64,000 nucleotides of DNA from Xiphydria camelus. Its lineage: Eukaryota > Arthropoda > Insecta > Hymenoptera > Xiphydriidae. A program made the translations under genes and the position numbers. Below, piece by piece: positions 22,472 through 34,258 of the stretch (positions within the stretch are counted from its first letter, which is position 1; every line of letters begins with the position of its first letter). Under the pieces are notes generated by a model. It saw nothing but the letters and a program-made list of their open reading frames with translations. It was not told where the DNA came from and searched no databases. The DNA lies in contig OY783192.1 in the NCBI GenBank assembly GCA_963678675.1, positions 24,964,433 through 25,028,432 of the forward strand, in the 5' to 3' direction.

Positions 22472-23608
22472 TAATATTACTAGAAGTGATATCGAAAACC
22501 GACAGTTCATTAAAGAAACTATGGAACGAAATGAATTGTTTATGCGCCATATTCCCAACTCTGTTCAGTACTGGTATACTCGTAAACGAGACTTATTTGG
22601 TATGATGAGACAATTAGGTAAGCCGACAGTGTTTCTTACCTTAAGCGCGTCGGAAACTTATTGGTTGCCATTGTTACAATATATCTATAGATTTCAAAAC
22701 AATTTACCAGCTGATCAAGACATTCCAGACGAAATATTGCACGGTATGAATGCAACTATAAGAGCAGAGTTGGTTAATAGTGATCCAGTTATCTGTTGTT
22801 TGTATTTCGATAAATTGGTTGATACAATAATTAATGCTTTGAAACGAACAACCGGGCCATTCGGAAAGTATCGTATTATAGATTTCTTTCGACGTGTCGA
22901 ATTCCAACATCGAGGTAGCCCTCATTGTCACATGTTACTATGGTTAGAAAACGCACCATCCAATACAGAGAGGCGATTGATTGAAGGTGTAGATGTGCCC
23001 GAGATAATTGAATTGTTAGATTCTTTAAGTACTGTTGATCAATCTTTATTAGTGGGTGGGAGACAGTTGCAGACTCATCATCATACGCACACATGTTATA
23101 AGAAGAATGCAAGAAAATGTAGATTTGGGGCTACTTTTTGGCCGATGAATGAAACTAGAATTTTAATGCCGGTACTTACTGCGGATCGAGACGAAGCGTT
23201 GCTTCAACGCTACAACAGTTTGCACGAAAACTTAGAAAATAATCATTACGCTGACGTTCATCAATTTCTTACAATGAATCTAATCGAGACGTTGGATGAA
23301 TATTTGCTCATTATACGACATGGTATGCACCGCCCTATGGTGTTTTTAAAACGAGATATCGATGACATTTGGACTAGTCCATTTAACCCTGTAATATCTT
23401 CTGTATTACAATCTAATATGGATATTCAATTTATATTAGATGAGTACTCGTGCGCAGCGTATGTGGCAGATTACGTAAATAAATCTGAACGCGGATTCAG
23501 TTCATTGCATCGTGAATTGGTAAAGTTGAGAGATGAGTATCCTGATATGGATTACGATGCATGTTTGAAACAATTAGGGAAACGTGTATTCAGTAATGTC
23601 GAATTTGT
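22472..23608 (+). pseudogene. Helentron Rep catalytic domain (HUH, Y2)
   Basis: After the CA run the reading continues with PTVFLTLSASETYWLPL and LYFDKLVDTIINALK. The HUH motif is FQHRGSPHCHMLLW (about 22,901-22,942). The active-site tyrosines are in CAAYVADYVNKSERG (about 23,452-23,496), two Tyr spaced by four residues. This nuclease nicks one strand and joins it to the target through Tyr. The frame changes again near 23,600 (VEFVC to MQEAAWFLLRLPMS). Confidence 0.85.
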
Positions 23609-25830
23609 ATGCAGGAAGCAGCTTGGTTTTTATTGCGATTGCCGATGTCAGAGGCATCGAGACAAGTTGCGTTTATACCTACTCAACATCCGACAGAACG
23701 ATTTCTTGCGAAAAAGCCGAAAGTACAAATGGATAATGAACATTTAACAGCGGATTCAACTGATGTTTGGTATTGCAATATAATACAATATTATGAGAGG
23801 AAACCTTCTGATTTAACTAACGTGTGTTTAGCAGATTTCGTCGCCTGGTATGATCGTAAGCGTACTCGACAAACAAATCAGATGGTTAATGGTAGTCTCG
23901 ACCAACACCGCGTCGAAAGTGACGATGATAGTGATAGCAATCATGTTGACCGCGACGTTAATGATAGTGTACAATACAGGAAACGAACCAAAGTAAAGGT
24001 GTTACGATGGAAAACATATAAATTAACCGATGATTCCATGAATTATATGCGAGAAGTAGTAACATTATTTTGGCCTTTTCGAAGCGAAGAATTGGAATTG
24101 CTCGATCGAGATGAGTACATGCGTATTTATGAGATACATACTGACGCACTGTTGAATAAAAGGAAAGAGTATAAAATTGGATTGTCTATTGAGAATGTGG
24201 TACGTATTATTGACGAAACATTACATGCTGCATTAAATGAAGAGGTAAATAGTAACAATAGTCCAGTTGGTCCAGCGTTACGGAACGTTGAAGTGCCATA
24301 TTTACAACGAACGCAGGATCAGTTGAATGAAAGTGGAAATAGGGATATAGATACCATACAACGCTACAGTACAGTTCGACCCGTGGAAAATATGTTATCA
24401 CATGCAGATTTCTGTACCCTATTGCGATCTTTAAATGCTGGACAATTAAGGTTTGCAATAGAGTTAATACATCGCCTGACACACGATGACTCGCCGCCAT
24501 TGCAAGTGTTTTTTACTGGTCCCGCAGGATCGGGTAAAAGCTACGTGTTAAAAGTATTAATGGAAACTGCGAATAGATTTACTACCCGCAATAATATAAG
24601 TAAATGTGCTTTTATTGCTTGTGCAACTACTGGTAAAGCAGCGGTTAATATTGATGGCACGACTGTTCACACAGCATTTAATATCGGCATTAACACAAAA
24701 CGGCGATTGCCATTAAAGAATGATGTGTTACAAACAATGAAATGTGACTTCCTTGGAGTTAAGACTGTTATAATTGACGAAGTGAGTATGATGAGTTCAG
24801 ATATGCTTATTCAAGTTGGGGATCGGTTACGTTCGTTGGGCCCCGATCCGACTCAGCAGTTTGGAGGTGTGAATATAATATTTTGTGGTGACTTGCGTCA
24901 ATTACCGCCCGTTAATGCTAGAGCTGTCTACGTTCGACCACCTAACATATTGCAAGATAATATGTTGTGGCACAATTTAAATTATTATCCATTGACAGAA
25001 GTAATGAGATAATCAGGTATTCAATTTTCCTCCATTTTAACTAGAATAGGCAATGGTGATGTACTTAACGATATAGAGCGGTCTTTCATTGAAGGGCGGT
25101 TCTTTACCTCTGAGCAATTGGAGCAAATGGATGTGCGCAGTGCTATACGATTGTTCCATAAAAACGTGGACGTAGATCAATACAATTATAATGTCATGAA
25201 TGATGCTAACGTTCTCCTTTCACTAGCTAAAGACGAAGTGCGAGGTTATGTGAACGTGCAACAGTTGAAATCAACGCATGATAAATTGAGAAAAATGGAT
25301 GTTGCTAGCACTGCGAATATGCCGTTAAAACTATTATTGGTTATAGAGAGTCCATACATAGTTACGCAAAATTTAGATAAAGCAGACCGATTGATTAATG
25401 GATCATTCGGATACTTGAAATACGTGGAAATGGATGATAATGGCGAAATCTTACGTTTATGGTTTCATTTTTCAGATCGTAATGCAGGTAAAATGTTACG
25501 GTTAAAATATGCAGCACACGCGCATGCTTTAGACTTATCCTCGGAATGGACCCCACTTTTACGAAGAGAAGCAATTATAGACGTAAAATAAAAAATTATT
25601 AAAGTTCGAAGAAAACAATTTCCTGTTGTACCAGCTCATGCTATAAGTATTCACAAGTCACAGGGAGGAACGTACGATCAAGTAGTTTATGAATATTGCA
25701 AATCACACGAAATTTCACTGGTCTATGTAGTTATGTCTCGGGCTAAAACAATCGAAGGTTTATTCTTCACAAATAAGAAACATGATCACAAATTCTATCA
25801 TTGTAGCAAGAATAAGGATCGCCAGATTCT
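23609..25830 (+). pseudogene. Helentron PIF1-type helicase
   Basis: Walker A is FFTGPAGSGKSYVLK (about 24,510-24,555); ATTGKAAVNIDGTTVHTAF, Walker B VIIDEVSMMSSD (about 24,770) and FCGDLRQLPPV follow. A stop at 25,010-25,012 interrupts, the frame continues to a second stop at 25,589-25,591, and the last helicase motifs AHAISIHKSQGGTYDQVV (about 25,637) and VYVVMSRAKT (about 25,723) lie beyond it. It would unwind DNA 5'-3' during rolling-circle transposition. Apart from these stops the sequence is well preserved. Confidence 0.85.
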
Positions 25831-25879
25831 GCGAACCAAACTTAAACGTTTGAGAAAACATAGATTAGTAACAATTGTC

Positions 25880-26740
25880 GACAAATGTACAGATTTTTTG
25901 ATAAATCCCGCGTATCCATCGGTTGTTTATTTTAACGTACAAAGTTTAAACGCGCATATGTTGGACGTCTTACATGATCCAGTATTACCAAAAGCCTCAT
26001 TACTTTCCACATGTCCGAAACTTGGATGCAAGATAAAGATCCGCCAGTTGATGTTGCCAGCTATCGCTGTATAGCACGTAAAAATAATGGGCGTAATAGA
26101 GCTGGAGGAGTTGCTATATATGAATCTTTGACTTCTTGATTGGAAAATAGATATGAAATAACTTACGATACTACAAATATTTCTTACAGCGACGTGTGTT
26201 GTGTTGGAATAGAATATGAGGGCAGAGCACTGCAACGAAAACATTTTTACCTCATAACTATTTACGCTAAACCAGGTGTAACGAAAAATCAAGTAATGCA
26301 GCTAATGGATTGTGCGTTGATGCGATTTAGCAAGTACCCATTGATGTTTGATATCAATCATTCTACAAATTTGTATAATAGTCCGTTACTTATATGCGGC
26401 GATTTTAATTATAACGTGAATTTTTTGTTCAGAATTAACAATGTATCTACAGAATCGTTACTCTGTTTCATTGGCTTCTAAAAGTTTAATAACTACTCGA
26501 CATGGCACGTCAATAGATGGAATATTTTACAGAAACGAACAAGTTGAAGTTATTCCATACGTATCGTATTTTAGTACCCATGCGCCGTTGCTAGTGCGGT
26601 CAGCAGATAACCCCACTCTTTGTGCAGAAGAGGCGGGCTACTCAGCTATCGCTGCGTCGCCACCTCGAGCTGCAGTATCACTTGTACCGTTTGTGGAGCA
26701 GTGTACTAGTGACTCAGATGCAGACGACGTGAGTGTATAA
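25880..26740 (+). pseudogene. Helentron EN-like endonuclease domain
   Basis: Downstream of the helicase: VVYFNVQSLNAHMLDVL (about 25,923), then in a shifted frame ETWMQDKD and NRAGGVAIYES. Later come LLICGDFNYNVN (about 26,386; the GDFN motif of the exonuclease-endonuclease-phosphatase fold) and the C-terminal block GTSIDGIFYRNEQVEV with YFSTHAPLL. At least three frame breaks. This domain separates Helentrons from classical Helitrons. It ends at the TAA 26,738-26,740. Confidence 0.78.
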
Positions 26741-26743
26741 TTT

Positions 26744-26973
26744 GCGGGTGTATGGAAAAAGAGGTATAACTACATTTGGACTAACATACTTGTAAAATTT
26801 CTTTTTTATTATAAAATCTTAAACATTAGTGGATTTCAATAAAATTCTAAAAACAATTCTATAGAGTATTATTTAAAATAAAATAACATCCATTCATATA
26901 GAATGAAACCAGTTGAACCCATTTATCCGCAAACTAATATTTTTGATTTATACCTCTTTTCCCATACACCCGC
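26744..26973. mobile_element. 230-bp inverted-repeat MITE
   Basis: Ends GCGGGTGTATGGAAAAAGAG and the near-complement; AATT lies within one base of each end, a possible duplication. It begins three bases after the endonuclease stop codon and separates it from the accessory gene. Confidence 0.7.
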
Positions 26974-27017
26974 CAATTACTGACTATATCGAATAACAGT
27001 TTTAGTGCTGGATAATA

Positions 27018-27321
27018 ATGTTTTCGAATACCGATAAAGATTCTGCTTTGAAGCAAATCTTTTTACAAACTGAAATGGCAGCCTCCAGCCCGCAACCTTC
27101 GTCCAAACCTAAAAAGTCGAAAATGCGGTGTACACGTTCCAAGCCAGAGAGTACTCCTTCTGTCGACGATGATTCTGAGAGTGTTCGAGGAACTTCTGTT
27201 CCACCATCGCCGAATCGTCAATTACCGATAAGCACATTTTTCCCGGACGTTTCGTCATCATCCGATGAGGCCGAGCATGATGACATTGGCAAGACTCCTT
27301 ATATGGTTAAACCACCATCAG
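27018..27321 (+). CDS. Unrecognised accessory gene of the Helentron region, exon 1
   Basis: ATG at 27,018, about 101 codons. Low-complexity: Ser/Pro/Lys-rich (SSPQPSSKPKKSK), then acidic (SVDDDSES; SSSSDEAEHDD). The exon ends at CAG/GTAATG (27,321/27,322). A 63-base intron to TTATAG (27,384) keeps the frame (PPSG joined to TLFDALELDN). The intron-free reading instead stops at 27,360. Function unknown. Position right after the Helentron coding unit suggests it belongs to the same element, but it might be a captured or unrelated gene. Confidence 0.5.
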
Positions 27322-27530
27322 GTAATGTTAAGAAAATAATTAACTCGTTGAATAGTTCTTAATTTTTAATTTCATGTGTTATAGGCACATTGTTTGATGC
27401 ACTTGAATTGGATAACTTTTATGAGCGTTACAAGAGATCTTTACCAGATTGTCATCCTATTCGCATCGCCGCTGAAGTGCAGGACATGAACTACAAGTTT
27501 CGGAAAACTTTTCAGATGAGATGTCAGTAA

Positions 27531-28145
27531 CTAGTTACTTTTGTATCGAGTTATACAAAAGTTACACGCTATAGGCTGTATTGGGAAACGGAATTCCTTA
27601 CATTACATTGCTACACAATTATCGAGGTATCGCTTGCTACTTGTTCCATTTATAACGAGAAACGAAGAAGCTCAGTTATTTGTTACACTTGTATCGAATA
27701 AGAAATTTTATTTCGTTACTCATTACATTTGTATCGAGTAACAATATGAAATTTCGTTATTTATTTCTATTCGTAGCGTATAATGAACTAAAATTTCGTT
27801 ACTCGATACAAATATAACGAGTAACGCAATTAAATCGGTACTCGATACAAATGTGACAAGTATCGCAATTAAATTGGTTACTCGATACAAACGTAACGAG
27901 TAACGCACTTAAATTGCGATACTTGTTACATTTGTATCGAGTATCGCAATTAAATTGATACTCAATACAAATGTAACCAGTAACGCAATTAAATTGGTTA
28001 CTCGATTAATAATCTCGGTCGAGATTATTGAATTAATAAAATAATAAAGTTGCGCGGCAAAGTTACAAATGTAACGAGTTACGCAATTTAATTAGTTACT
28101 CGATATAAATGTAACAAGTATCGCAATGAAATTGGTTACAATTAA
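27531..28145. repeat. Left subterminal array of a palindromic 28-40 bp motif
   Basis: Repeated GTTACTCGATACAAATGTAA and CGAGTAACGCAATTAAATTG in alternation, about a dozen units with point changes. Each unit is roughly palindromic around the spacer ACAAATGT. A matching array lies at the other end (30,720-31,100). Confidence 0.8.
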
Positions 28146-28812
28146 TGATTAGAATGTCAACATCCGGTACTGACATATCAATTCATAAGACATTTCTATG
28201 TATATACATATATATATATATATATCCATTAGACATTGTATATCCGCCAACGTATGTGCAATGTATATGAAATGTAGGTGCAAATGCTGTATGGGAAATT
28301 GGTTAGTAAACTTTATTTTTATTGTATGAAATGAATTCTTCTGATTTTCCTGTACACATGATTTTTTTATTTATTGGAAATAATATTGTAATAAATTATA
28401 ATAATATTTGTAATAATTATAATAATGTCTGACATGTAAAGCAGCATTTCGTGCTGCCATTAATGAGATGGGTACCCGCTTAGTCATGCATTGGTTTGAA
28501 TGCCAACTGTTGAGCAGAGGGAAATTCTTCCCAGGTTCTAGTGTTCCATAACAGAGACTCACAATCAATATAGCCGACGGTATCCGTACAGATTTTTCGT
28601 ATGTTCTCTGTGCTCTAGGCGAATATGATACAGTGAGTTTAAGACGGCTGCAGCCGTACAGGGAGTAATATGGAAGGAATACGGAAAAATAAATGAAATT
28701 AAGAGTTTGTATTTATGTAGCTACCCTTGATATTATCCCACCACTTCCGATTTCTTAATTTAAAAATATTGAGATATAAAAGGTGATATACATTTGGTGA
28801 TTAAACATGATA

Positions 28813-29941
28813 GTCAGGGAGGCAGCGAAACTTTTACGGTGGTCATTTCACCAAGGCTGGTTTTCATTCACATGATAGATTCTATACTGTATGTGAGCGA
28901 AATGCTTGTCAGCTGCCGTACCGGCGATGGGGGTGAGTACAGTAGAACCTCAAACGCGTAAAAAACTAGAGAAATAAAGTGATATCACCAAAGTTGAATT
29001 TTTGTTTATGGTTTATTTACATTATGTAATTATAAAAAATCGTAGTCAGCTGGACATATTTCCGGGGAAAATGTGTCAGCTGGGACAATAAACATGCAGC
29101 GCGCCGGCTAAAGAGGCTGCTCATTTATAATTTCAGCTGACGACTTTTCCCCCGCAATTCAGCCAGCCGACTTTTATTTATATCTAGTACGAATAATAAT
29201 GGTTCGTGTAATCAAATTTTAGCTGTAGTAGTATAAAGAGAAACATGAAATTTTTATTGCTACAAAAGATCTACCAGAGATCCGCACTTCGGCTGTACCC
29301 CGCACATGGCTTTTATATATTTACTCTTACATTTATGAATATCGCCTTCTATACAATAAATCTTCTATTGATTTTTATAACTTATTTATTTCTAACAAAT
29401 ATTATTAAATAGTTGGATAATAATAAATAACATAATTAACTGCAATAATAATTATTATCGCCATTAAAATTGCAAGGAAGATAGACTCTTTTGTAGCAAA
29501 AAAATTTCATGTTTCTTTATACTACCACAGCTGAAGTTTGATTACACAAACCATTATTATTCGTACTAGATATAAATAAAAGTCGGTTGGCTGAATTGCG
29601 GGGGAAAAGTCGTCAGCTGAAATTATAAATGCGCAGCCTCTTTAGTCGACGCGCTGCATGTTTATTGTCCCAGCTGACACATTTCCCCTCGAAATATGTC
29701 CAGCTAACTACGATTTTTTATAATTACATAATGTAAATAAACCATACACAACAATTCAACTTTGGTGATATCACTTTATTTCTCTAGTTTTTTTACGCGT
29801 TTGAGGCTCTACTGTACTCACCCCCATCGCCGGTGCGGCAGCTGACAAGCATTTCGCTCACATACAGTATGGAATCTATCATGTGAATGAAAACCAGCCT
29901 TGGTGAAATGACCACCGTAAAAATGTCACTGCCTCCCGGAC
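28813..29941. mobile_element. 1.1 kb fold-back element, TA duplications
   Basis: Arms of about 450 bases (28,813-29,275; 29,480-29,941). Ends GTCAGGGAGGCAG / complement of GTCCGGGAGGCAG; TA at 28,811-28,812 and 29,942-29,943. CAGCTGAC-type motifs recur in both arms. The loop (about 29,280-29,475) is AT-rich. No coding content. Confidence 0.8.
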
Positions 29942-30120
29942 TATGATATAAACGTGTGGAGTGTTACGAGGCATGTATGTGCTCTACGATGAAACGTACT
30001 GTGTGATGAAAGGTGGTAAATCACCTACCGAAATTATTCGTATGGCTTGCGGAGGTTCGCAAAGACTACTTCGTAGAAACGAATTGCATACGAGTCGCAA
30101 AATAAACGTTATTTAAATCT

Positions 30121-30360
30121 GTACCCTCCAGGATAAAAGTGTATTATAAGTCCAGTTTTTACATAAAATGGGATTTTTGCAGCATTACGCTAAGTATTAA
30201 GTCCACTTTAGTATGCAAAACCGCTTTAAGTGCCACCTATGATACCAAAGAAAATACCAAAGTTACACCATCTACCGGGATAAAACAATATTAGAATTAG
30301 TAAAACACTTTTCCCAAGAACTGTTATTTTGGACTTAATACACTTTTATCCTCGGGTACA
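30121..30360. mobile_element. 240-bp palindromic MITE
   Basis: GTACCCTCCAGGATAAAAGT at the left mirrors the right end (ACTTTTATCCTCGGGTAC). The interior also has paired AAGTCC/GGACTT motifs. The duplication is not clear. Confidence 0.55.
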
Positions 30361-30719
30361 GAAATACATTTTAGTGTAACCATTCTAAGGTTCAATGCGG
30401 TAATCCTGAAGACGACATTGAATCAATTTTTTCGGATACTGATACGAGTGGTGTTAAATTTAACATGTGAAACGTCGAATTTGTATCTCTCTAATGAGTT
30501 TCCCACTTCGATATTTTCATTTATTAAACGTTACTTGTTACAGAAAAATAACTCATTTTGGTCGCTACATGTTTAATTTTCTGGCGATTAGTGGTTTTTT
30601 TACCGTAACAAGAACATTTGTTCGGTTTCTTAGTACATTTACAACTTGCAACGAAAAAAAATTATTGCGATTACTTTTATAATATGTAACAGGAAAAATG
30701 CCGTAACTGCTTAAATTTG

Positions 30720-31100
30720 TCTCATGGAACGAATATCATTTCGTTGTTCGTTACATTTGTATCGAGTAACTCATATTATTTCGTTACTTATTACATTTGT
30801 ATCGGGTCACGAATTTGTATCGAGAAGCGAATTTAATTTCGTTATTCGATATAAATGTAACGAGAAACTAAATAAGCTCCATAGTTTTTCCGAGTAGCGG
30901 AACAAATTTCGTTATTCGATACAAACGTATCGAGTAACGATTTTATTCTGCTGTTCCATACAAATGTAACGAGTAACTAAACATCTTCGTTCTTCGATAC
31001 TATTGGATCAAGTATCTACTGTTACCTCGCTACTTGTATAACGAAGTAACAGGTAAATTGAGATATTTAATTACATTTGTAACTAGTAACAAGTATCGTT
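30720..31100. repeat. Right subterminal array of the hAT-like element
   Basis: Units of TTACATTTGTATCGAGTAAC and CGATACAAATGTAACGAG type, in the same family as 27,531-28,145 but more diverged. Confidence 0.75.
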
Positions 31101-31861
31101 CTATACACGTTTTTGACATCTCTGTGGAAAAGTGCTATCAATAAGGCAAATTTTTGTCAATTTAATTATAAGAAACCTCCGTTGTTATTCGCAGTAACTA
31201 ACGCGTACGGGGTTTTCATCACTACCTCCGAGGAGTACTTTTGTAGATCGACGATTCATGACATTAGAGCGTTACAGCCACGACATCGGGTTACATTGTT
31301 AGTCCCGACTATTCAGCATTGGTGGAACGCTGAAAGTAAAGCGTTGATGTTAGCTTTTTTGGAGAGATTCATCAGTGATATGAAATGTTTGGCTGCAAGT
31401 CAACAGTTTCGTTCTGCTATAGAGCGCTTTGGCATTGTGGATATCAAAGAATCATTGAAGATATTACGAACGAAACTGATTACTGCAACCAAAAATATAA
31501 ATGGTCAAACCACACCCGGTATCTTTGGTATACGTATAACACTTTGAACGTACCCAGCCAGATACATGTGAGTTTAGCAGAGATTATTGGTAAAACGATC
31601 AATCCGTCAAAATGGAAGAAGTTGATAGTACCGTCATACATGCACGCAGCTTTCATGATTTCGGTGAAAGGGTTTAAAATTACCAAAAGTGGTTTTAGTT
31701 TAGACTTTAACGTAGTCATTAGCATACATGAAAGTCGCCGAAATTGTTAGAGTGCCAAAACGGTCTTTCGGCTTTGACCAACTGACGGAATTTAAAAACA
31801 GAAAGAAAGTTCAGTCATCTTCAAGTGATGATGACGATAATGTAAATGTAGGTGCGTCTAC

Positions 31862-32195
31862 TAGCAGCGGGCGTGACAAAATGTTTGATACATCCATGTG
31901 GTAGTTTGTGCGTTTGGTTGTAGGGTAAGTCCGGGATAGTTGGAACATGTTTTTTTAAAGTCATTTTTTTAAGACTGCAGCGCTGCTGTGATAGACCCAG
32001 CCAAATATTCGACTGGTCTGTCTATCTCGGTGGTCCAACTATCCCGGACTTACCCTATTGAAATTCATATTCTTCATTTTGATTATTATATTCTAGTAGC
32101 GGTCGTGACAAAATGTTTGATACATCCATGTGGTAGTTTGTGCGTTTGATTGTATTGAAATTTATATTCTTCACATTTTGATTATTATATTAGAA
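31862..32195 (+). repeat. Tandem duplication with a 133-bp TA MITE in the first unit
   Basis: The segment with the accessory gene's last codons and the next ~70 bases occurs twice (31,862 and 32,095). In the first copy a MITE (31,923-32,055) is inserted with TA duplications (31,921-31,922; 32,056-32,057) and 23-base inverted ends starting GGGTAAGTCCGGGATAG. The second copy supplies the empty site (GATTGTATTGAAA). Confidence 0.85.
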
Positions 32196-32219
32196 ATACT
32201 TTTAACTTTGGACTTGGTT

Positions 32220-33508
32220 GCAGGAGGGTGAGTGGTGTGGACGTGTGCTAGAAGTGGCGTGACAAAACTTGTAGGAAAAGCGGTTATAAGAGAGGATAAG
32301 AGTTGTACTGGTAATAGACAGAAAGTGCAAAGCTAGAGTTCAAGGATAGGCCATAGGGGTTTGTTGGAAGGAGGAGGGTAAAGATAAAAATTAGGAAAAG
32401 CAAGGAAAAGTTAGAAGTGAGGTTAGATGAAGCGTGGAGGAGGAAAAAAGGCGAGAGAAGAAGGCAACGCGGAAAGGTCAGAGTTGATAAGGTAGGGAAG
32501 CGGTAAACCGGCGGTGGAGGAGGAAGGGAAACTAACGGGAGAAGATAGTAATGAACAAGGTGAAGAGAGGTAGACCATCCAACGTTGAGAGGCTAGGAAA
32601 GAAAGGCAGCGGGGAGAAGAATTTGGACAACTACTGGAGAGAGACTGGGAAAATAAAAAACGAGGCGGAAGACAGCCGGGTGGACAAAAATCTGATAGCA
32701 GTTTGGAATGAAATCTCGGAGCGGATTAAGGTGCAGTTTCAGGACATAAAAAAGGAATTAATGAAGGCGCTGAAGGAGATGAAGGAGATTTTGGTGAAAC
32801 AGATAGAAGAGCTGGAAATAGGGGAGGAGAAAGAGGAAATGAAGGCGGAGACGTTGGAGAGGAAGAGCACGGAGGTAGGAAAAGGCCTTGAAGTTCGAGA
32901 GAGAAAGAAGCGCATGAAGTTGGAAAAAGAGTTCTCCACAAGCATCAAGGAAAATTGTGAAGAAAAGGTAGAGGTCATGAAAAGGAAGAACAAGCGGAGA
33001 GAGCGGAGGATCTTCACCGGCATCGACCTTACGCAAGAAGAGAGGGAGACCCGAAAGAAGTTAGCGGTAATAGGAAAAAGAGCGAAACTGAAAGAAAAAC
33101 AGGTTAAGGCGAGGTACAAAAGGAAACTCAACGTTGGAAACCTTGGTTGGCATCGCAACGAAGGAAATTGGATGCCCAGGATCGAGTCTGGAAGAAGAGG
33201 AAAGCGGAGAGCAGGCTTTCCAGCTAGAGCAGGAGCACAGAAAGAAAAGAATAAGGCGGAAAGGGCGGTGGAAGGTGTTAGGTAGCCCGGTTCATGGAAG
33301 GTTTAGATAGTAGGGACAGGGACTAGGAGAAATGAGTGCGAAGGAGTAGTACGGGAAGGAGACGATGTAGGGCGAGTGTGATTGAGATGACAGAATTATA
33401 TCGTAGGAACAGCATGCATGTGAATGAAGATAAATATTATAACGTGTAAGCAACCAAGTCCCTATTCATGGCCACAAGGCTGAATAAAGACTACTACTAC
33501 TACTAAAA
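32220..33508 (+). mobile_element. Non-LTR retrotransposon remnant: ORF1 joined to 3' end, ORF2 absent
   Basis: GC-richer, purine-rich strand with a 5' leader (32,220-32,550), one ORF, then a short 3' region containing GAATAAAG and ending in a CTA repeat (33,489-33,504) followed by an A run. A trinucleotide-repeat tail is typical of several LINE clades. No reverse transcriptase is present, so it is an internally deleted copy. 33,510-34,250 is AT-rich and unassigned. Confidence 0.6.
32551..33285 (+). CDS. LINE ORF1-like basic coiled-coil protein
   Basis: ATG at 32,551, 244 aa, uninterrupted. Starts MNKVKRGRPSNVERLGKKGS; residues about 55-130 are Lys/Glu-rich with heptad-like spacing (predicted coiled coil), and residues 100-244 are strongly basic. 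No CCHC knuckles are visible. The composition and the LINE-like 3' end suggest an RNA-binding ORF1 product. The open reverse-strand stretches here mirror its purine bias and are not genes. The assignment to a clade is not possible by eye. Confidence 0.5.
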   Translation: MNKVKRGRPSNVERLGKKGSGEKNLDNYWRETGKIKNEAEDSRVDKNLIAVWNEISERIKVQFQDIKKELMKALKEMKEILVKQIEELEIGEEKEEMKAETLERKSTEVGKGLEVRERKKRMKLEKEFSTSIKENCEEKVEVMKRKNKRRERRIFTGIDLTQEERETRKKLAVIGKRAKLKEKQVKARYKRKLNVGNLGWHRNEGNWMPRIESGRRGKRRAGFPARAGAQKEKNKAERAVEGVR

Positions 33509-34258
33509 TTATGTTTATTATTTCTTACTACCTAACTCGTAAATTGAGATATGTGTTATATTAGTAATACTTAAGTTTTTCAAAAATAGAATGTAAAAAA
33601 ATTATGTTTATATTTTTATGACCTTGTGTATAATAAACAGTTAATTATGTTGGTATAGGGTTTTATCATTTCCAATGCCTCCGATGGTTGCAAGGATTGC
33701 GAAATCTGTGAATTTTTAAACTTGCTAACCAATGATTAATCAATCCTCATGCTTTCATTAACGAGGGTAAATACTACTTCGTACGCCGATACAGTGAGCG
33801 TGTAGTAGTAATTGAATTTTGTAAATCTAAATAACTTTATCCTTGATTATTTCGAAACTGTGAAATAGGCACTTAGACTCCTTTTATTTCAAGGATCTCA
33901 TATAATAATACGTTATTTTTCCGTTATATAATACGTTATTTTACGAATATTTTCATAGAATTAGAAAAAATATATCTACTGTGTCTTTTTGACTGCCAGA
34001 ATAAGGGTTAGACAAACTAAATGTTTTCTGCTGCTGCACACACTCGGTTCTTGGATCCTCAACGTACCATCCCCGACTGGTCTCGAGAGGGAAAGATAGA
34101 CCTGCAACAATTTTATGTTATGTTGGGTTCCACCAATAAACGCGAATGTCTTCGGTTACTAGAATGATTTATCCTGAATATTGTTGTCCACAAAGTATAA
34201 TCACGTATAATAAAGAACCGCGTCGAAAGCAAACGGACAGTTACCTGAAATTTCAGTA

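Larger units (their letters stand above)
21016..26740 (+). mobile_element. Helentron (Helitron with C-terminal endonuclease)
   Basis: One long coding unit in several frames carries a zinc-finger-like N-terminal part, Rep (HUH and two-Tyr motifs), a PIF1-type helicase, and an apurinic-like endonuclease (EN). Rep-helicase-EN order defines Helentrons (Helitron2). Unlike cut-and-paste elements these use rolling-circle transfer and make no target duplication, so ends are hard to place; the 5' end is between 20,965 and 21,015. A CA repeat frameshift, one more frameshift and two stops break the gene. An accessory gene follows at 27,018. Confidence 0.85.
27513..31124. mobile_element. hAT-like element with terminal repeat arrays
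   Basis: Flanked by GGAAAACT (27,502-27,509) and GGAAAAGT (31,126-31,133), an 8-base duplication with one mismatch. Ends CAGATGAGATGTCA on the left and complement of CAGAGATGTCAAAAACG on the right, typical hAT-style CAG termini. The spliced accessory-gene frame runs cleanly across the removed insertion. No hAT transposase was recognised. The interior holds two further palindromes (28,813-29,941; 30,121-30,360), AT-rich DNA, and a TA microsatellite at about 28,202-28,225. Confidence 0.62.
27385..31913 (+). pseudogene. Accessory gene exon 2, split by a hAT-like insertion
   Basis: Reads TLFDALELDNFYERYKRS and on to YKFRK at 27,509, is interrupted by 3.6 kb, and resumes at about 31,126 (SAINKANFCQFNYKKPPLLF). 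The following 140 residues are open and globular (LLVPTIQHWWNAESKALM). Then come a frame change near 31,490, a second open block (NPSKWKKLIVPSYMHAAF) and a tail with SSSSDDDD ending FDTSMW with stop at about 31,903. Total about 400 residues. I do not recognise the family; no Rep, helicase, RPA or protease motif is evident. The low-complexity acidic ends around a globular core are the main visible features. Confidence 0.45.

Noticed and set aside
27531..28145. Short interspersed repeats that at first suggest a CRISPR-like array
   Set aside because: Units are palindromic, contiguous, diverged and without unique spacers of constant length; the context is an insect transposon end.
28371..28568. 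Minus-strand ORF considered as a hAT transposase fragment
   Set aside because: No BED finger, DDE or hAT dimerisation motif could be read.
32726..33158. Open minus-strand frames of 70-140 codons opposite the LINE ORF1
   Set aside because: They mirror the purine-rich plus strand (Ser/Phe/Leu-rich by composition) and have no motif of their own.
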